Assembly: GCF_900156415.1 (NCBI RefSeq)
Contig: NZ_FTNM01000002.1
Location: 186,001 to 250,000 of the forward strand
From: Pontibacter lucknowensis
GTDB taxonomy: Bacteria > Bacteroidota > Bacteroidia > Cytophagales > Hymenobacteraceae
DNA length: 64,000 nucleotides
Reading direction: 5' to 3'
In this document: in pieces, positions 52,436-60,882 of the stretch
Layout: each line of letters starts with the position of its first letter
Position numbering within the stretch: the first letter of the stretch is position 1
The notes under the pieces: generated by a model
Told to the model about the DNA's origin: nothing
Databases searched by the model: none
What the model saw: the letters and a program-made list of their open reading frames with translations, nothing else
Program-made: the position numbers and the translations under genes

Positions 52436-53482
52436 TTACTGATTTTTGGGAAGGTCACGCTCGAGGTAGTCTTTTATGTAAAGCTCCCGCACAAACACCT
52501 GCAGCACAGCCACCAACGGGGCAGCCAGTATCACGCCAAGCGGACCGACCAGTATACCGAAAAGTACCAGCGAGAGAAGGGTGATCACAGGTGAAATGTG
52601 CACGGTTTTTTCAAATATGAGGGGCGCTAGCAGATAGCTTTCAATAGACTGAATGATGAAGTAAAGGATGGCTACATACAGCGCCGCCATGGGGCCGTCC
52701 AGAAAGGCGATCAGGATGGCTGGAACAGAAGCAAGAATGGGACCGACAGTAGGAATGAAATCCAGGAAGAAGGCGATCACGGCCAGCGCCAGCGCCATGG
52801 GTATGCCGAGCAACATCAACCCGACCGCCGTGAGTATGCCCACGAACACCATCGTGACAAGCTTCCCGAATAGCCACCACTTGAGTGTTTCATAGCTTTT
52901 GTCCAGTACTTCCCACAGCCGTGTGCGGTGCCGTACTGGTACCAGACTAACAATGCCCTTCTGGTACTGTGCCGGGCTCGATGCGAAGAAGATGCCGATC
53001 ACAATCACGATAAACAGATCAGTAATAATGCTGATGGTGGAGGTAAAAAAAGTCTGAGCCTTGTTCACGATCTCCTGTGTTTCAGGCATCATACTCTCCT
53101 GACTGCTCTCGAGCTCGTCGAGCGCCTTTGCGCCCCAGCTTGTTCGGCCCAACTGGTCCTTTAGTCGTTCGATGGAAGAGGGTAAGGTCTCACGTAAATC
53201 TTCTATCTGCGCTTGCACGGTAGGGGCTATGAGCCAACCCGCAAGAAAAATCAGCCCGAAAAACAACAGCGAGGAAAGCGCCAAAGCCAGCCCTTTGCCC
53301 ACACCTGTTTTATCATGCAGCCAGTTAGTCATGGCACGTAGCAGCACGGCAAACAGGATGCTGGCGAACACCAGGAAGAAAAAATGCACAGCATATAAAA
53401 CCAAAGCCAGGGCGCCACTTAACAACAATACCACCGAGGTGGTAATGACAACTTTGCGGGTAAATGAGATTTCTTGCTTCAT
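52436..53482 (-). CDS. AI-2E family transporter (PerM-like)
   Basis: The product is 348 residues with about eight membrane helices. Conserved blocks include KGLALALSSLLFFGLIFLAGWLI, FFLDFIPTVGPILASVPAILIAF, and the C-terminal LFGILVGPLGVILAAPLVAVLQV. The family includes an autoinducer-2 exporter and Na+/H+ antiporters, so the substrate is open. It is a single gene; rlmH lies 94 nt downstream. Confidence 0.9.
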   Translation of the reverse strand: MKQEISFTRKVVITTSVVLLLSGALALVLYAVHFFFLVFASILFAVLLRAMTNWLHDKTGVGKGLALALSSLLFFGLIFLAGWLIAPTVQAQIEDLRETLPSSIERLKDQLGRTSWGAKALDELESSQESMMPETQEIVNKAQTFFTSTISIITDLFIVIVIGIFFASSPAQYQKGIVSLVPVRHRTRLWEVLDKSYETLKWWLFGKLVTMVFVGILTAVGLMLLGIPMALALAVIAFFLDFIPTVGPILASVPAILIAFLDGPMAALYVAILYFIIQSIESYLLAPLIFEKTVHISPVITLLSLVLFGILVGPLGVILAAPLVAVLQVFVRELYIKDYLERDLPKNQ

Positions 53483-53741
53483 GCACGTGTAACTATGTGG
53501 TAGCGATCGTTTCAGGTTTTATTACTTGAAAGTTTATACTCGTTGCGTACCGTAAAGGATATTGCATGCACCTTTTGCCATTAATGATAGCTACTTGATA
53601 GGAGTGATGGAATTTTAGCAGGCGTGATTGTTTAGCTTAATTCTAAATTACTGTATAACAAGGGTTGTATGCAACCTGTTGTGGGTGATAACAGGTAAAT
53701 ATGGATTAGAAGAATAATGTAGGACTTAAAACTTTTTAGAT

Positions 53742-53978
53742 ATGGAAGCAACATGCAATAACTGCAATCACTGGGAGCAGGACCCAAACAAAGTACAACT
53801 TCAAAGCAATGAATTTGGCTTGTGCGATGAGTTAACCGGGCAGCATGCCCTGGAGCCGGCCTATGTATTGCCGCTGGTACATGAAGGACCGGAAGACAAG
53901 AAGCCCAGGAAATTTGAGATGATTACAGGCGCACAGTTCGGCTGCAATCATTTCAGTGAGCGCAAAGGATGGGTATAA
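53742..53978 (+). CDS. small Cys-rich protein
   Basis: The product is 78 residues with the pattern CNNCNHW at residues 5-11 followed by two more Cys (GLCDEL, GCNHF), suggesting a metal-binding (zinc or iron-sulfur) knuckle. An acidic/charged middle (HEGPEDKKPRKFEMI) separates the halves. It has no signal peptide. No family is recognised. The gene stands alone. Confidence 0.7.
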   Translation: MEATCNNCNHWEQDPNKVQLQSNEFGLCDELTGQHALEPAYVLPLVHEGPEDKKPRKFEMITGAQFGCNHFSERKGWV

Positions 53979-53993
53979 GCCCTATAAGATAGG

Positions 53994-54029
53994 CTACAAA
54001 ACAAATGCCCTGCAGGGGACTGCAGGGCA
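53994..54029 (-). terminator. hairpin terminator, minus direction
   Basis: TGCCCTGCAG (54006-54015) and CTGCAGGGCA (54020-54029) form a perfect 10-bp stem with a GGGA loop. On the minus strand it is followed by TTTGTTTTGTAG, so it could end transcripts from the 83-residue ORF at 54135-54386. Confidence 0.55.
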
Positions 54030-54067
54030 AATGCCTAATCTAAACACAAACAACCAACACTAATATT

Positions 54068-54115
54068 ATCTATTCAATCTATTTCTATTCTATCTATTCT
54101 ATCTATTCTATTCTC
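54068..54115. repeat. TCTATTC/TATC microsatellite-like repeat
   Basis: About 48 bases made of TCTAT and TATTC units (TCTATTCAATCTATTTCTATTC-type). Imperfect; length variation between strains is likely. Confidence 0.75.
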
Positions 54116-54134
54116 AAGGTGTAGCGGCCTTGTA

Positions 54135-54386
54135 TTAGTAGCGCAGGTAAGGCATGTTGTTCACCCCGGAGAGCGAGTCCAGTATACCTACGAAATAATC
54201 GCCTATAAACAGACCAGTTCCTTTCTTAACCGCGTCTGAGCCTAATGACGAATTTATCACCTCCCCATCAATAGTGGAGTATTCCTGCGAATCCTCAATC
54301 TGGGAATTACTTTTTGTAGTTTTTAAGTTGTTGTGGCAGCCAATGCTCTGCTTTGACATACCGACTGTGCTTTCATAGATCTTCAT
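54135..54386 (-). CDS. 83-residue protein of unknown family downstream of the peptide transporter
   Basis: The start at 54386 (MKIYESTVGMSK) gives an 83-residue product; the frame extends upstream but through AT-rich non-protein-like sequence. The N-terminal part is polar (KSNSQIEDSQEYSTIDGEVINSS), the C-terminal part is Gly/Phe/Leu-rich (KKGTGLFIGDYFVGILDSLSG). One Cys is present. No signal peptide. It follows the OppC-like gene by about 200 nt on the same strand. Whether it is translated is uncertain. Confidence 0.45.
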   Translation of the reverse strand: MKIYESTVGMSKQSIGCHNNLKTTKSNSQIEDSQEYSTIDGEVINSSLGSDAVKKGTGLFIGDYFVGILDSLSGVNNMPYLRY

Positions 54387-54589
54387 GTGATTGGGTAGTT
54401 TGGTTTTGTATGATACAATAATACAGTAACGCACTCTCCTAACACAGGAAACATATTTTCGCAAGGTAACTTGTGTTATTTTTAATATAATTATAAATAA
54501 GTTGATGTGGTGTGCTTTTATGCCTTCTTTTTTGGGTAATACCAAGCCGTATGTGAGAGGGTGTATGGCGAAAAGTAACAATAGAGTAT

Positions 54590-55675
54590 TTACTTTTTAT
54601 GCTGTAAGAAACGCAGCAAGTAATAGCTGAAAGTCTGTAGAGCGAGAACTGTGAGCGATAGCATGGCACCAGGTATAGCAACGAGCCACCAGGCAGACGT
54701 GTTTGTGCGAATACCAGCTATCATCCTGCCCCAACTTACCAGGTCTGTGCTTACACCGATGTTCAGAAATGACAGCGTAGACTCCAGCATGAGCAAACCG
54801 GCTAAGCCAAATGAAAATGCGACCAGCACCGGCCCCAAGAGGAGTGGAAGTGCTTGGCGCACCAGAAGACGTTTTTGTGTGAATCCAAGACTCGTGGCGG
54901 CCTCAAAAAAGGGCAGTTCTCTGATACGGAGCATCTCTGCTCTTGTCAACCGGGCCGTTCCTGTCCAGAAAGTAAGTACGAGCAAAACTGATAGAGCTGG
55001 CAGGGTAGGTGGTACAATAGCCGCTAGTACCAGTATCAAAATTAATCGGGGGATGCTCGTCTGCACCTCAATTATCCGTAGCAAGAGCTCATCAGTTGGA
55101 AAATGAATCGTCCTGCTGAGAAAAGGGATTCGACTGAAAAGCGGTGCAAGAACAATGACAAACACAAAAGTCAAACCGATGGCAACAGTGCCTGTGAGTA
55201 AGAAATCAGAGTAGGTGGCTCCCTGGCTATACAACATAATAGGGAGGTAGATACCATAATAGGTAAAAGGCAACAGGGCGAAGAGCAGAGCTGTCAGCAA
55301 GGACCGGCTCAGCCGCAGACGGCGATTTCCAAAAAGGCCCGCTATTGCTCCAAGTGTTAAGCCGATCAGGCTGGCCATCACCATAACAGGCAGACTGATG
55401 GCAAATGCCGTACGGACACCATACAACACATTAGCTAATACATCACGGCCGAGGCTATCCGTTCCGAGCCAGTGCCTGGGTTTGTACGTTTCGTTTCCCC
55501 AAGCCAGTGGCGCCTGGTAGATCTGCTCCAGGTCCAGTTCGTTTGGCCCGTAAGCAAGTGGCAACCAGGGAAGAGCCAGTGCGACAACAGCCAGCAAAAT
55601 CAGGTATAGCAAGGATAGCCTGAAAGCCGGTGCCAGCTGCCATACCTCACGCGCTATGTGCCATAGCTTTTTCAT
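54590..55675 (-). CDS. OppC-type peptide ABC transporter permease
   Basis: The product is 361 residues with six membrane helices. A short N-terminal cytoplasmic part is followed by LLYLILLAVVALALPWL, the family GTDSLGRDVLANVLYGVRTAF, and the EAA-type cytoplasmic loop FFEAATSLGFTQKRLLVRQALPLLLGP. It overlaps the OppB-like gene by 4 nt. Family members import di-/oligopeptides or nickel. No ATPase gene lies next to it. Confidence 0.9.
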   Translation of the reverse strand: MKKLWHIAREVWQLAPAFRLSLLYLILLAVVALALPWLPLAYGPNELDLEQIYQAPLAWGNETYKPRHWLGTDSLGRDVLANVLYGVRTAFAISLPVMVMASLIGLTLGAIAGLFGNRRLRLSRSLLTALLFALLPFTYYGIYLPIMLYSQGATYSDFLLTGTVAIGLTFVFVIVLAPLFSRIPFLSRTIHFPTDELLLRIIEVQTSIPRLILILVLAAIVPPTLPALSVLLVLTFWTGTARLTRAEMLRIRELPFFEAATSLGFTQKRLLVRQALPLLLGPVLVAFSFGLAGLLMLESTLSFLNIGVSTDLVSWGRMIAGIRTNTSAWWLVAIPGAMLSLTVLALQTFSYYLLRFLQHKK

Positions 55676-57054
55676 GATGCATGAGCACGTATACGCGGGT
55701 CAGCCAGGGCATAAAGCAGGTCAGACATAAGGTGCGATATCAACCTGAACACAGCTGCGATGACAACGATGCCTACTATAACCGGATAGTCACGAGCCAG
55801 TACAGTTTCAACGAGCAACCGGCCAACACCAGGTATAGCAAAAATGGTTTCGACAATAACGGCGCCCGCCACCAGGGCAGGCAGGTAATCAGACAAAAGC
55901 GTGATGACAGGCAGTAGGGCATTGCGCAGCATGTGCCTGCGAATGACGCGATGCTCAGAAAGGCCTTTTGCACGTGCCGTGCGGATATAGTCCTGCCCCG
56001 CGACTCCTGCCATCGCCTGGTAAAACTGATTGGTGAGGTAAGGTAGGTTGGCCAGCACCAGGCAAAGCATCGGGAGTGCCATGAACTGCAGCCATTGGCC
56101 CATTTGCTGTAGCCAATTCTGGTCGGAAACACTGTAGTAGCCCATACCATATACCGGAAAAAGCTGTAAAAATGCAGGACTCGCCAGCAGCACCAGCAGG
56201 AGCATGGCCAGGACGAAGAGGGGCACGCTATCCAGCAGGAAAAGGGAGGGAAGCAGTGTGCTGCGCCAGATGCGCCCGGAGCGGCGTATCATCAGGATGG
56301 CCATTTCAAGGGCCAGCAATGCCGCCACGACGATACTGGCCAATAACAGCCACCAGGTGTTACCGACCGCTTCGCCCAGCACTGTGGTCACGGGCCTGCC
56401 GTCCCGCAGTGAAGTTCCCAGGCTTCCTTTTAACAAACCGGCTATCCAGCGGTGGTACTGATTTTGTGAACCATGCCATTGTAGGGATGGGAGTAAATAG
56501 GTGTAGCTGGAGGAATCAGTCAGTAAGTTGTCACCCTTAACTATCAGCTCAGAAGTAATAGCTGACCTGGCAGGTAATTGCTGTGCTATACCTGACAGGG
56601 CTTGCCGGAGTTCGGCGTGCTCCTGGTGACTATAGATTGAGAAGAGATGCTGTTGTACCTGCAGGCGCTCTGTTTCAGAGAGGACTTTTTCAAACTCTTT
56701 CAGGCTTCTGAAAAAGTGGGTGGCAGCCATAGGGTTGCCATACTGCCAGGAAAGCTTTTTCAAGAAGGTGCGATCACGCTCCGGGAAAATACGGTGCAGT
56801 GTATCAGGTAAGGCGGCGGAGGTGATACTAAAATAAAACAGCGGCAGGTCCTGCCCGGTGGCCTCTAAAAACTGGCGGTAGTTATGCTCGCGCGATGCAG
56901 CATCGCTTCGGCTGTAATAGCCCGCTTCCTGCTGCCCCAGGCTGGAGCTTCCAAAAGCGCCTGGCATCAGTTTGCTCAGCAAAAAAATTACAGATGCTAT
57001 AAACCAGAGCGTAGGTATAGCCAGAAGAAGCCGCCTGAATACAAAAGTGGCCAT
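55672..57054 (-). CDS. enlarged OppB-type peptide ABC transporter permease
   Basis: The product is 460 residues; usual OppB proteins have about 310-340. Between the first helix (about 10-30) plus GQDLPLFYF (about 67-75) and the conserved LLKGSLGTSLRDGRPV (about 207-222) lie about 120 extra residues (helical and charged, for example FEKVLSETERLQVQQHLF), placed in the periplasm. The EAA-type loop YIRTARAKGLSEHRVIRRHMLRNALLPV (about 360-385) is intact. It pairs with the OppC-like protein. Confidence 0.88.
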   Translation of the reverse strand: MATFVFRRLLLAIPTLWFIASVIFLLSKLMPGAFGSSSLGQQEAGYYSRSDAASREHNYRQFLEATGQDLPLFYFSITSAALPDTLHRIFPERDRTFLKKLSWQYGNPMAATHFFRSLKEFEKVLSETERLQVQQHLFSIYSHQEHAELRQALSGIAQQLPARSAITSELIVKGDNLLTDSSSYTYLLPSLQWHGSQNQYHRWIAGLLKGSLGTSLRDGRPVTTVLGEAVGNTWWLLLASIVVAALLALEMAILMIRRSGRIWRSTLLPSLFLLDSVPLFVLAMLLLVLLASPAFLQLFPVYGMGYYSVSDQNWLQQMGQWLQFMALPMLCLVLANLPYLTNQFYQAMAGVAGQDYIRTARAKGLSEHRVIRRHMLRNALLPVITLLSDYLPALVAGAVIVETIFAIPGVGRLLVETVLARDYPVIVGIVVIAAVFRLISHLMSDLLYALADPRIRAHAS

Positions 57055-57061
57055 AGCATCA

Positions 57062-58783
57062 TCAAGGCTTAAGCATAAATGAACTCAGGTCATAATAAGG
57101 GCGTACACCCGACACCCTGGTATTGGTGAACCTGCTGTGTATAGCTATTTTTTCTTTTCGGAAATAAAGCGGCACAAAAGCAGCTTCTTCCTGTATGATC
57201 TCCTGTAACCTGTGCAGTTGCCGGGCTTTGTCAGTCTCGCTTTCAGTTTCATTGATCTGGTTCAGCAGCTGATCGCTCTCAGGCGTGCCAAAGCCGGTGG
57301 TGTTGAACCCGCCCGGGCCGGCAAAGCTTGTGTGGAAAAGGGGCTTGAAATTGAATACGAAAGGATTGCCTGAAATCCCTCTGAAATGCATGTCATAGTC
57401 CAGTTGCTCTATCTTCTGGTTGTAAACATTTCCCTCCAGTGGCTGCAAACTGACAGGTATACCTGCTTTGGCTGCGTGTTGCTGAAAGACAAGTGCCATT
57501 TGCTCGTACATGGTGTTGCCGGCTCTGTAGAGCAGCTCAATACGCAAATCTTCCCGCTGGCCATTCAGATTTCTGTACCAGCCATTTTGCTCCTGAATCC
57601 AGCCAGCAGCTTTTAGTAGCGTAACTGCCTGCTCAGGGCTGTACGGGCGTGGCTGTAGCTGTGGATGGTAAAAGTCTTTGCGGTCAGGAGGTATAGGACC
57701 TACTGTCGGCGTAGCGTAGGACTGCTGGCTAACCCGAATCATGCCGTTCACATCCATCAGGTGTGCAATGGCCTGCCGGGTTCGTTTGTCGCGGAACCTG
57801 GCCTTGCGCGTGTTAATCGCAGCATAGATCAGGTCATAGCCTTGCGGGGTATGCAGCTCATAGTTTTTCAGGAAGTTGCCATCCTGCTGTAGCTGTTCAA
57901 ATTCATTGACAGGGATATTGTCCAGCACATCGAGTTGCGCATTTTTGAGCGCCAGCAGGGCCGTGGTATTGTCAGGTATAATCTGAAAATTAATCTGCTC
58001 AGGATTGGCGTTGAGGTAACTGGCGGCATGGCCTGTGTTCTTTCCCCACCAATTGTCTTTGCGTTTCAGCACAACGTGCTGCCCTGTAGCCCACTCAGCA
58101 AGTCTATAGCCGGCACTTCCCTGTAATATGTCTTTACTATCTGGTGAGCCCAGCTTGTTGCATCGCGCCGCCACAGCCCGTGTATGAGCTGTGTTATACT
58201 GGGTGCTGTCAGCCTGTGACAATGCAGTGAAAGGTATAGCTGAAAGACTGCCCTGGGGATCAAGTAGATAAGCTGGCAAAATGAAGAAGTCACCGGTCAG
58301 GAGTTGCATTTCAGGTGTAAAACCCTGGCAGACCAGTGTGAATTTTTTGGGATCGGAAGCGTCTAATTGGATGTCTTGTATAAACTCAACCTGTGAGCGA
58401 ATACTCTCATTCCGTATAAAAGGAGCTTTCAGCACCTTCAGGGTGAAGGCCACATCCTGCGCTGTAACGGGGCTTCCGTCAGACCATTCGGCCTCGGGAC
58501 GCAGCTGGTAATGGAAAAAAGTAAGCGAGTCTTTGCGCTCCACTTCCGGAAAAGCGGAGGCAAGACCCGGCTTCAGTGTGTTGTCTTCAAGATCTACAGT
58601 CAGCAGGCTTTGGTAAAGCAGATTGATTATCTGCAAGGCCTCCTGTGAGTTGTAGTTAATAGGGGTTATGTTTCCTGGATCTATAGCCAGGCGCAGACGC
58701 ACTTCATCAGGCTGCCGTGCTGGCTGACCGCAAAAATTTAGTAGTAATAATAAGCTTAGTAGGAATGCTTGAGTTTTCCTCAT
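57062..58783 (-). CDS. OppA-type solute-binding lipoprotein (SBP family 5)
   Basis: The product is 573 residues from the ATG at 58783; the frame opens earlier but only this start gives a lipoprotein signal (MRKTQAFLLSLLLLLNFCG, lipobox LNFC). SBP5 blocks are AEWSDGSPVTAQDVAFTLKVLK, LLALKNAQLDVLDNIPVNEF, YDLIYAAINTRKARFRDKRTRQAIAH, and SDQLLNQINETESETDKARQLHRLQEIIQEEAAFVPLYF. It delivers peptides (or nickel) to the OppBC pore. A 7-nt gap precedes oppB. It is the first gene of the transporter, 81 nt after the 57-codon ORF. Confidence 0.92.
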   Translation of the reverse strand: MRKTQAFLLSLLLLLNFCGQPARQPDEVRLRLAIDPGNITPINYNSQEALQIINLLYQSLLTVDLEDNTLKPGLASAFPEVERKDSLTFFHYQLRPEAEWSDGSPVTAQDVAFTLKVLKAPFIRNESIRSQVEFIQDIQLDASDPKKFTLVCQGFTPEMQLLTGDFFILPAYLLDPQGSLSAIPFTALSQADSTQYNTAHTRAVAARCNKLGSPDSKDILQGSAGYRLAEWATGQHVVLKRKDNWWGKNTGHAASYLNANPEQINFQIIPDNTTALLALKNAQLDVLDNIPVNEFEQLQQDGNFLKNYELHTPQGYDLIYAAINTRKARFRDKRTRQAIAHLMDVNGMIRVSQQSYATPTVGPIPPDRKDFYHPQLQPRPYSPEQAVTLLKAAGWIQEQNGWYRNLNGQREDLRIELLYRAGNTMYEQMALVFQQHAAKAGIPVSLQPLEGNVYNQKIEQLDYDMHFRGISGNPFVFNFKPLFHTSFAGPGGFNTTGFGTPESDQLLNQINETESETDKARQLHRLQEIIQEEAAFVPLYFRKEKIAIHSRFTNTRVSGVRPYYDLSSFMLKP

Positions 58784-58864
58784 TTTATCTTGACTCCCTT
58801 TAGCTAAAACCGGGTAGAGGCAAGATAGGGAAAATACAGCAATTCCCAAGTGCTGCAGTATTTA

Positions 58865-59038
58865 CTATTTCTCAATATTAGTCCAAGTTCCTGAGCCGCC
58901 CATTGCCTTCATGGCGTCGTCAGTTTTATTTGTATTAGTTGTTGTAGTTGTGTTTGTAGTAGTTGTTGTTTCCTTAGTAGTTTCAGTAGGAGTGCCCAAC
59001 AACAGGTTCAGAATGATAGTGATGATGATAGTTGCCAT
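58865..59038 (-). CDS. 57-residue Thr/Asn-rich ORF upstream of the OppA gene
   Basis: The ATG at 59038 opens a 57-codon frame: a hydrophobic start (MATIIITIILNLLLG), a Thr/Asn/Lys-rich middle (TTTTTNTTTTTNTNK) and a C-terminal GGSGTWTNIEK. The n-region lacks the Arg/Lys of a normal Sec signal. The gene reads in the same direction as the transporter. Translation is unproven; the DNA is low-complexity and the opposite strand has a Val-rich open frame. A secreted or membrane peptide is one possibility. Confidence 0.45.
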   Translation of the reverse strand: MATIIITIILNLLLGTPTETTKETTTTTNTTTTTNTNKTDDAMKAMGGSGTWTNIEK

Positions 59039-59348
59039 GATTTTAAGGGTTAAATCGGTTTATAGTGTAACAAAGAACAACACTGATGAAGACATAATAA
59101 AAGAAAGTTTTTAGACAAAGGTAACTATCAATATAATTATTTTTATTGTAACGTATTTAATAAAATATGTGATTTAGTTAGTCTGGAGACAAATATTTTG
59201 AAATTTACTGTTCAATAAAGTTTTAAAAGTAACATGCGTGTCTTATTTTTAAGCAGAATTAGATCAAAAATATTGAAAACTGACGCCACCTACAGGCTTA
59301 AAGAGCAAATAGGTTTCTAATATATATAAGTTTTACAAGACCTTATGC
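59039..59348. other. AT-rich divergent spacer between the 57-codon ORF and the helical-repeat gene
   Basis: No ORF of note. The DNA is clearly poorer in G+C than the window average, with TTTTATTGTAACG, TAATAAAATATG and TATATATAAG words. It must contain the promoters of both divergent genes; no clear two-part consensus is seen for the rightward gene. Confidence 0.5.
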
Positions 59349-60857
59349 ATGAAAGAAATTAAAAAACTGATTGATATTGTTCTTTCCTGCAGTCAGGCAG
59401 AGACTGCGTTGCTTGATGTACCTAAGCAAAGTGTTAAAGAGAAAAAATTTATCCAAGGGATTGAACTTGGATATTATATATCAGACGAGGACGCTGCAAA
59501 AGACCTTTACAATGCGAGCCCAAATGATGTAAGGTATAAGATGCTGAAGCATAGGGTTAAAAAGAAGCTCTTTAATGAATTGAATTATGTAAATGCTGAA
59601 AAGGTCACTGCGAACTTTGTAAGACAGAAGGAAATCCAATGTAACAGTCTTATATATCAAGCTAACATAGTGCGTGCTCGCTATGAGTTTGATTTGGTAA
59701 TCAGTTTAGCTAATAAGGCACTGGCATTAGCCCAGGAGTTTGATTTTATTGATTTGAAAGTATCTGCTCTGGAATTACTTACCTTAAGTTATGCTGAACA
59801 GGGGTTGATCAAGAAGTTTACAGCAGCTCAGGAAGATCTAAAACTTACAATGCAGCGTTTTGTAAATGAGCGGGAAGCAGTTTCAATGTTTCAGAATATA
59901 AACATGCAGCTCCGCAAATCAACCAAGACCAGGAAGGAGTTTTTGCCTCAACTGCCACTCTTAATAATTCAATTGGAAAAGCTTTGGCAAGAATCAGGTA
60001 CGTTCAGCGCTTATTATGCTTTTTACAGAACCTCTATCTGGTATCACGAACTGGAGGGTAATTTCAAGGATATTATTACAATTACAGTCGACGCACTGAG
60101 ATTGGTTGAGCAGAATAAGATTAACGCGCATCGCTTTGATCTGACTTATAACAACTTTATCATGGTGTATGCTCACCTGAGAGCAAAGCAGTTGAGTGAT
60201 GGGCTGATGTATGCGCAGGAAAACCTCGGGCTTTATCAGCCGTCTACCCGAAATTGGTTTGCCTATATGGAAAACTATTTCCTGTTAGCCGTGCACGCTC
60301 GAAGGTATGATCTGGCGGATATACTGCTGCAGCAAGTAATCGAAAACAGTGCTTTGCAAACCATTCCTACCATTGCCAAAGAACGCTGGATGCTGTACCG
60401 GTCGTACTTCAGGCTGATTTATCCGCAGGCAGCTGTTCCGGAAGGAGAGGCTAATAATCCATACCTGCTTTCGCTGCCTGAGTACAGCAAAGATAAGCTG
60501 GGCTTCAATGTGGCCATTCTTACGTTGCAGTTCATATACCTGCTGGAAAGAGGCGAGACTGAGGCGCTGCTTTACCGCATCGAGAGTATTAAGAAATATG
60601 TTTCCACGCACCTGAAAGATGCCTTTAGCTTACGCAGCAAGCTTTTCTTAAAGCTGCTGGTACTCACCGTGACAGAAGACTACGATGCAGTGGCTTGCCG
60701 TACAAAAGGAGAGGCGCTTTACAAGAGACTGATGGAAACACCGGCTCCTGGGGATGCCTATGCAGAAATTGAGATTGTGCCCTACGAACATTTGTGGGAT
60801 CTGATTCTGCAGATTCTGGCAAAAGCTGAAGTGAATTTGAAGGTACGCTCACGCTGA
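59349..60857 (+). CDS. TPR-like helical-repeat protein with an unknown N-terminal domain
   Basis: The product is 502 residues, cytoplasmic, no signal. Residues about 41-82 (SDEDAAKDLYNASPNDVRYKMLKHR, then KKKLFNELNYV) form a basic helix-turn-helix-like block. Residues about 90-480 are regular amphipathic helices in TPR style (LVISLANKALALAQEFDF, LKVSALELLTLSYAEQGLIK, YDLADILLQQVIENSAL). The first half is AT-rich compared with neighbours and contains only one GGTATA word. It resembles TPR-type receptors (for example RRNPP regulators) in general form only; no close family is recognised. Confidence 0.7.
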   Translation: MKEIKKLIDIVLSCSQAETALLDVPKQSVKEKKFIQGIELGYYISDEDAAKDLYNASPNDVRYKMLKHRVKKKLFNELNYVNAEKVTANFVRQKEIQCNSLIYQANIVRARYEFDLVISLANKALALAQEFDFIDLKVSALELLTLSYAEQGLIKKFTAAQEDLKLTMQRFVNEREAVSMFQNINMQLRKSTKTRKEFLPQLPLLIIQLEKLWQESGTFSAYYAFYRTSIWYHELEGNFKDIITITVDALRLVEQNKINAHRFDLTYNNFIMVYAHLRAKQLSDGLMYAQENLGLYQPSTRNWFAYMENYFLLAVHARRYDLADILLQQVIENSALQTIPTIAKERWMLYRSYFRLIYPQAAVPEGEANNPYLLSLPEYSKDKLGFNVAILTLQFIYLLERGETEALLYRIESIKKYVSTHLKDAFSLRSKLFLKLLVLTVTEDYDAVACRTKGEALYKRLMETPAPGDAYAEIEIVPYEHLWDLILQILAKAEVNLKVRSR

Positions 60858-60882
60858 ATAAATATTTTGTTATATTTCAGCT

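Noticed and set aside
54068..54115. CRISPR-like repeat array
   Set aside because: The units are 5-9 bases without unique spacers; it is a microsatellite.
58911..59114. Plus-strand Val-rich frame opposite the 57-codon ORF
   Set aside because: Its composition comes from the complement of a Thr-rich low-complexity run, and it has no gene context on that strand.
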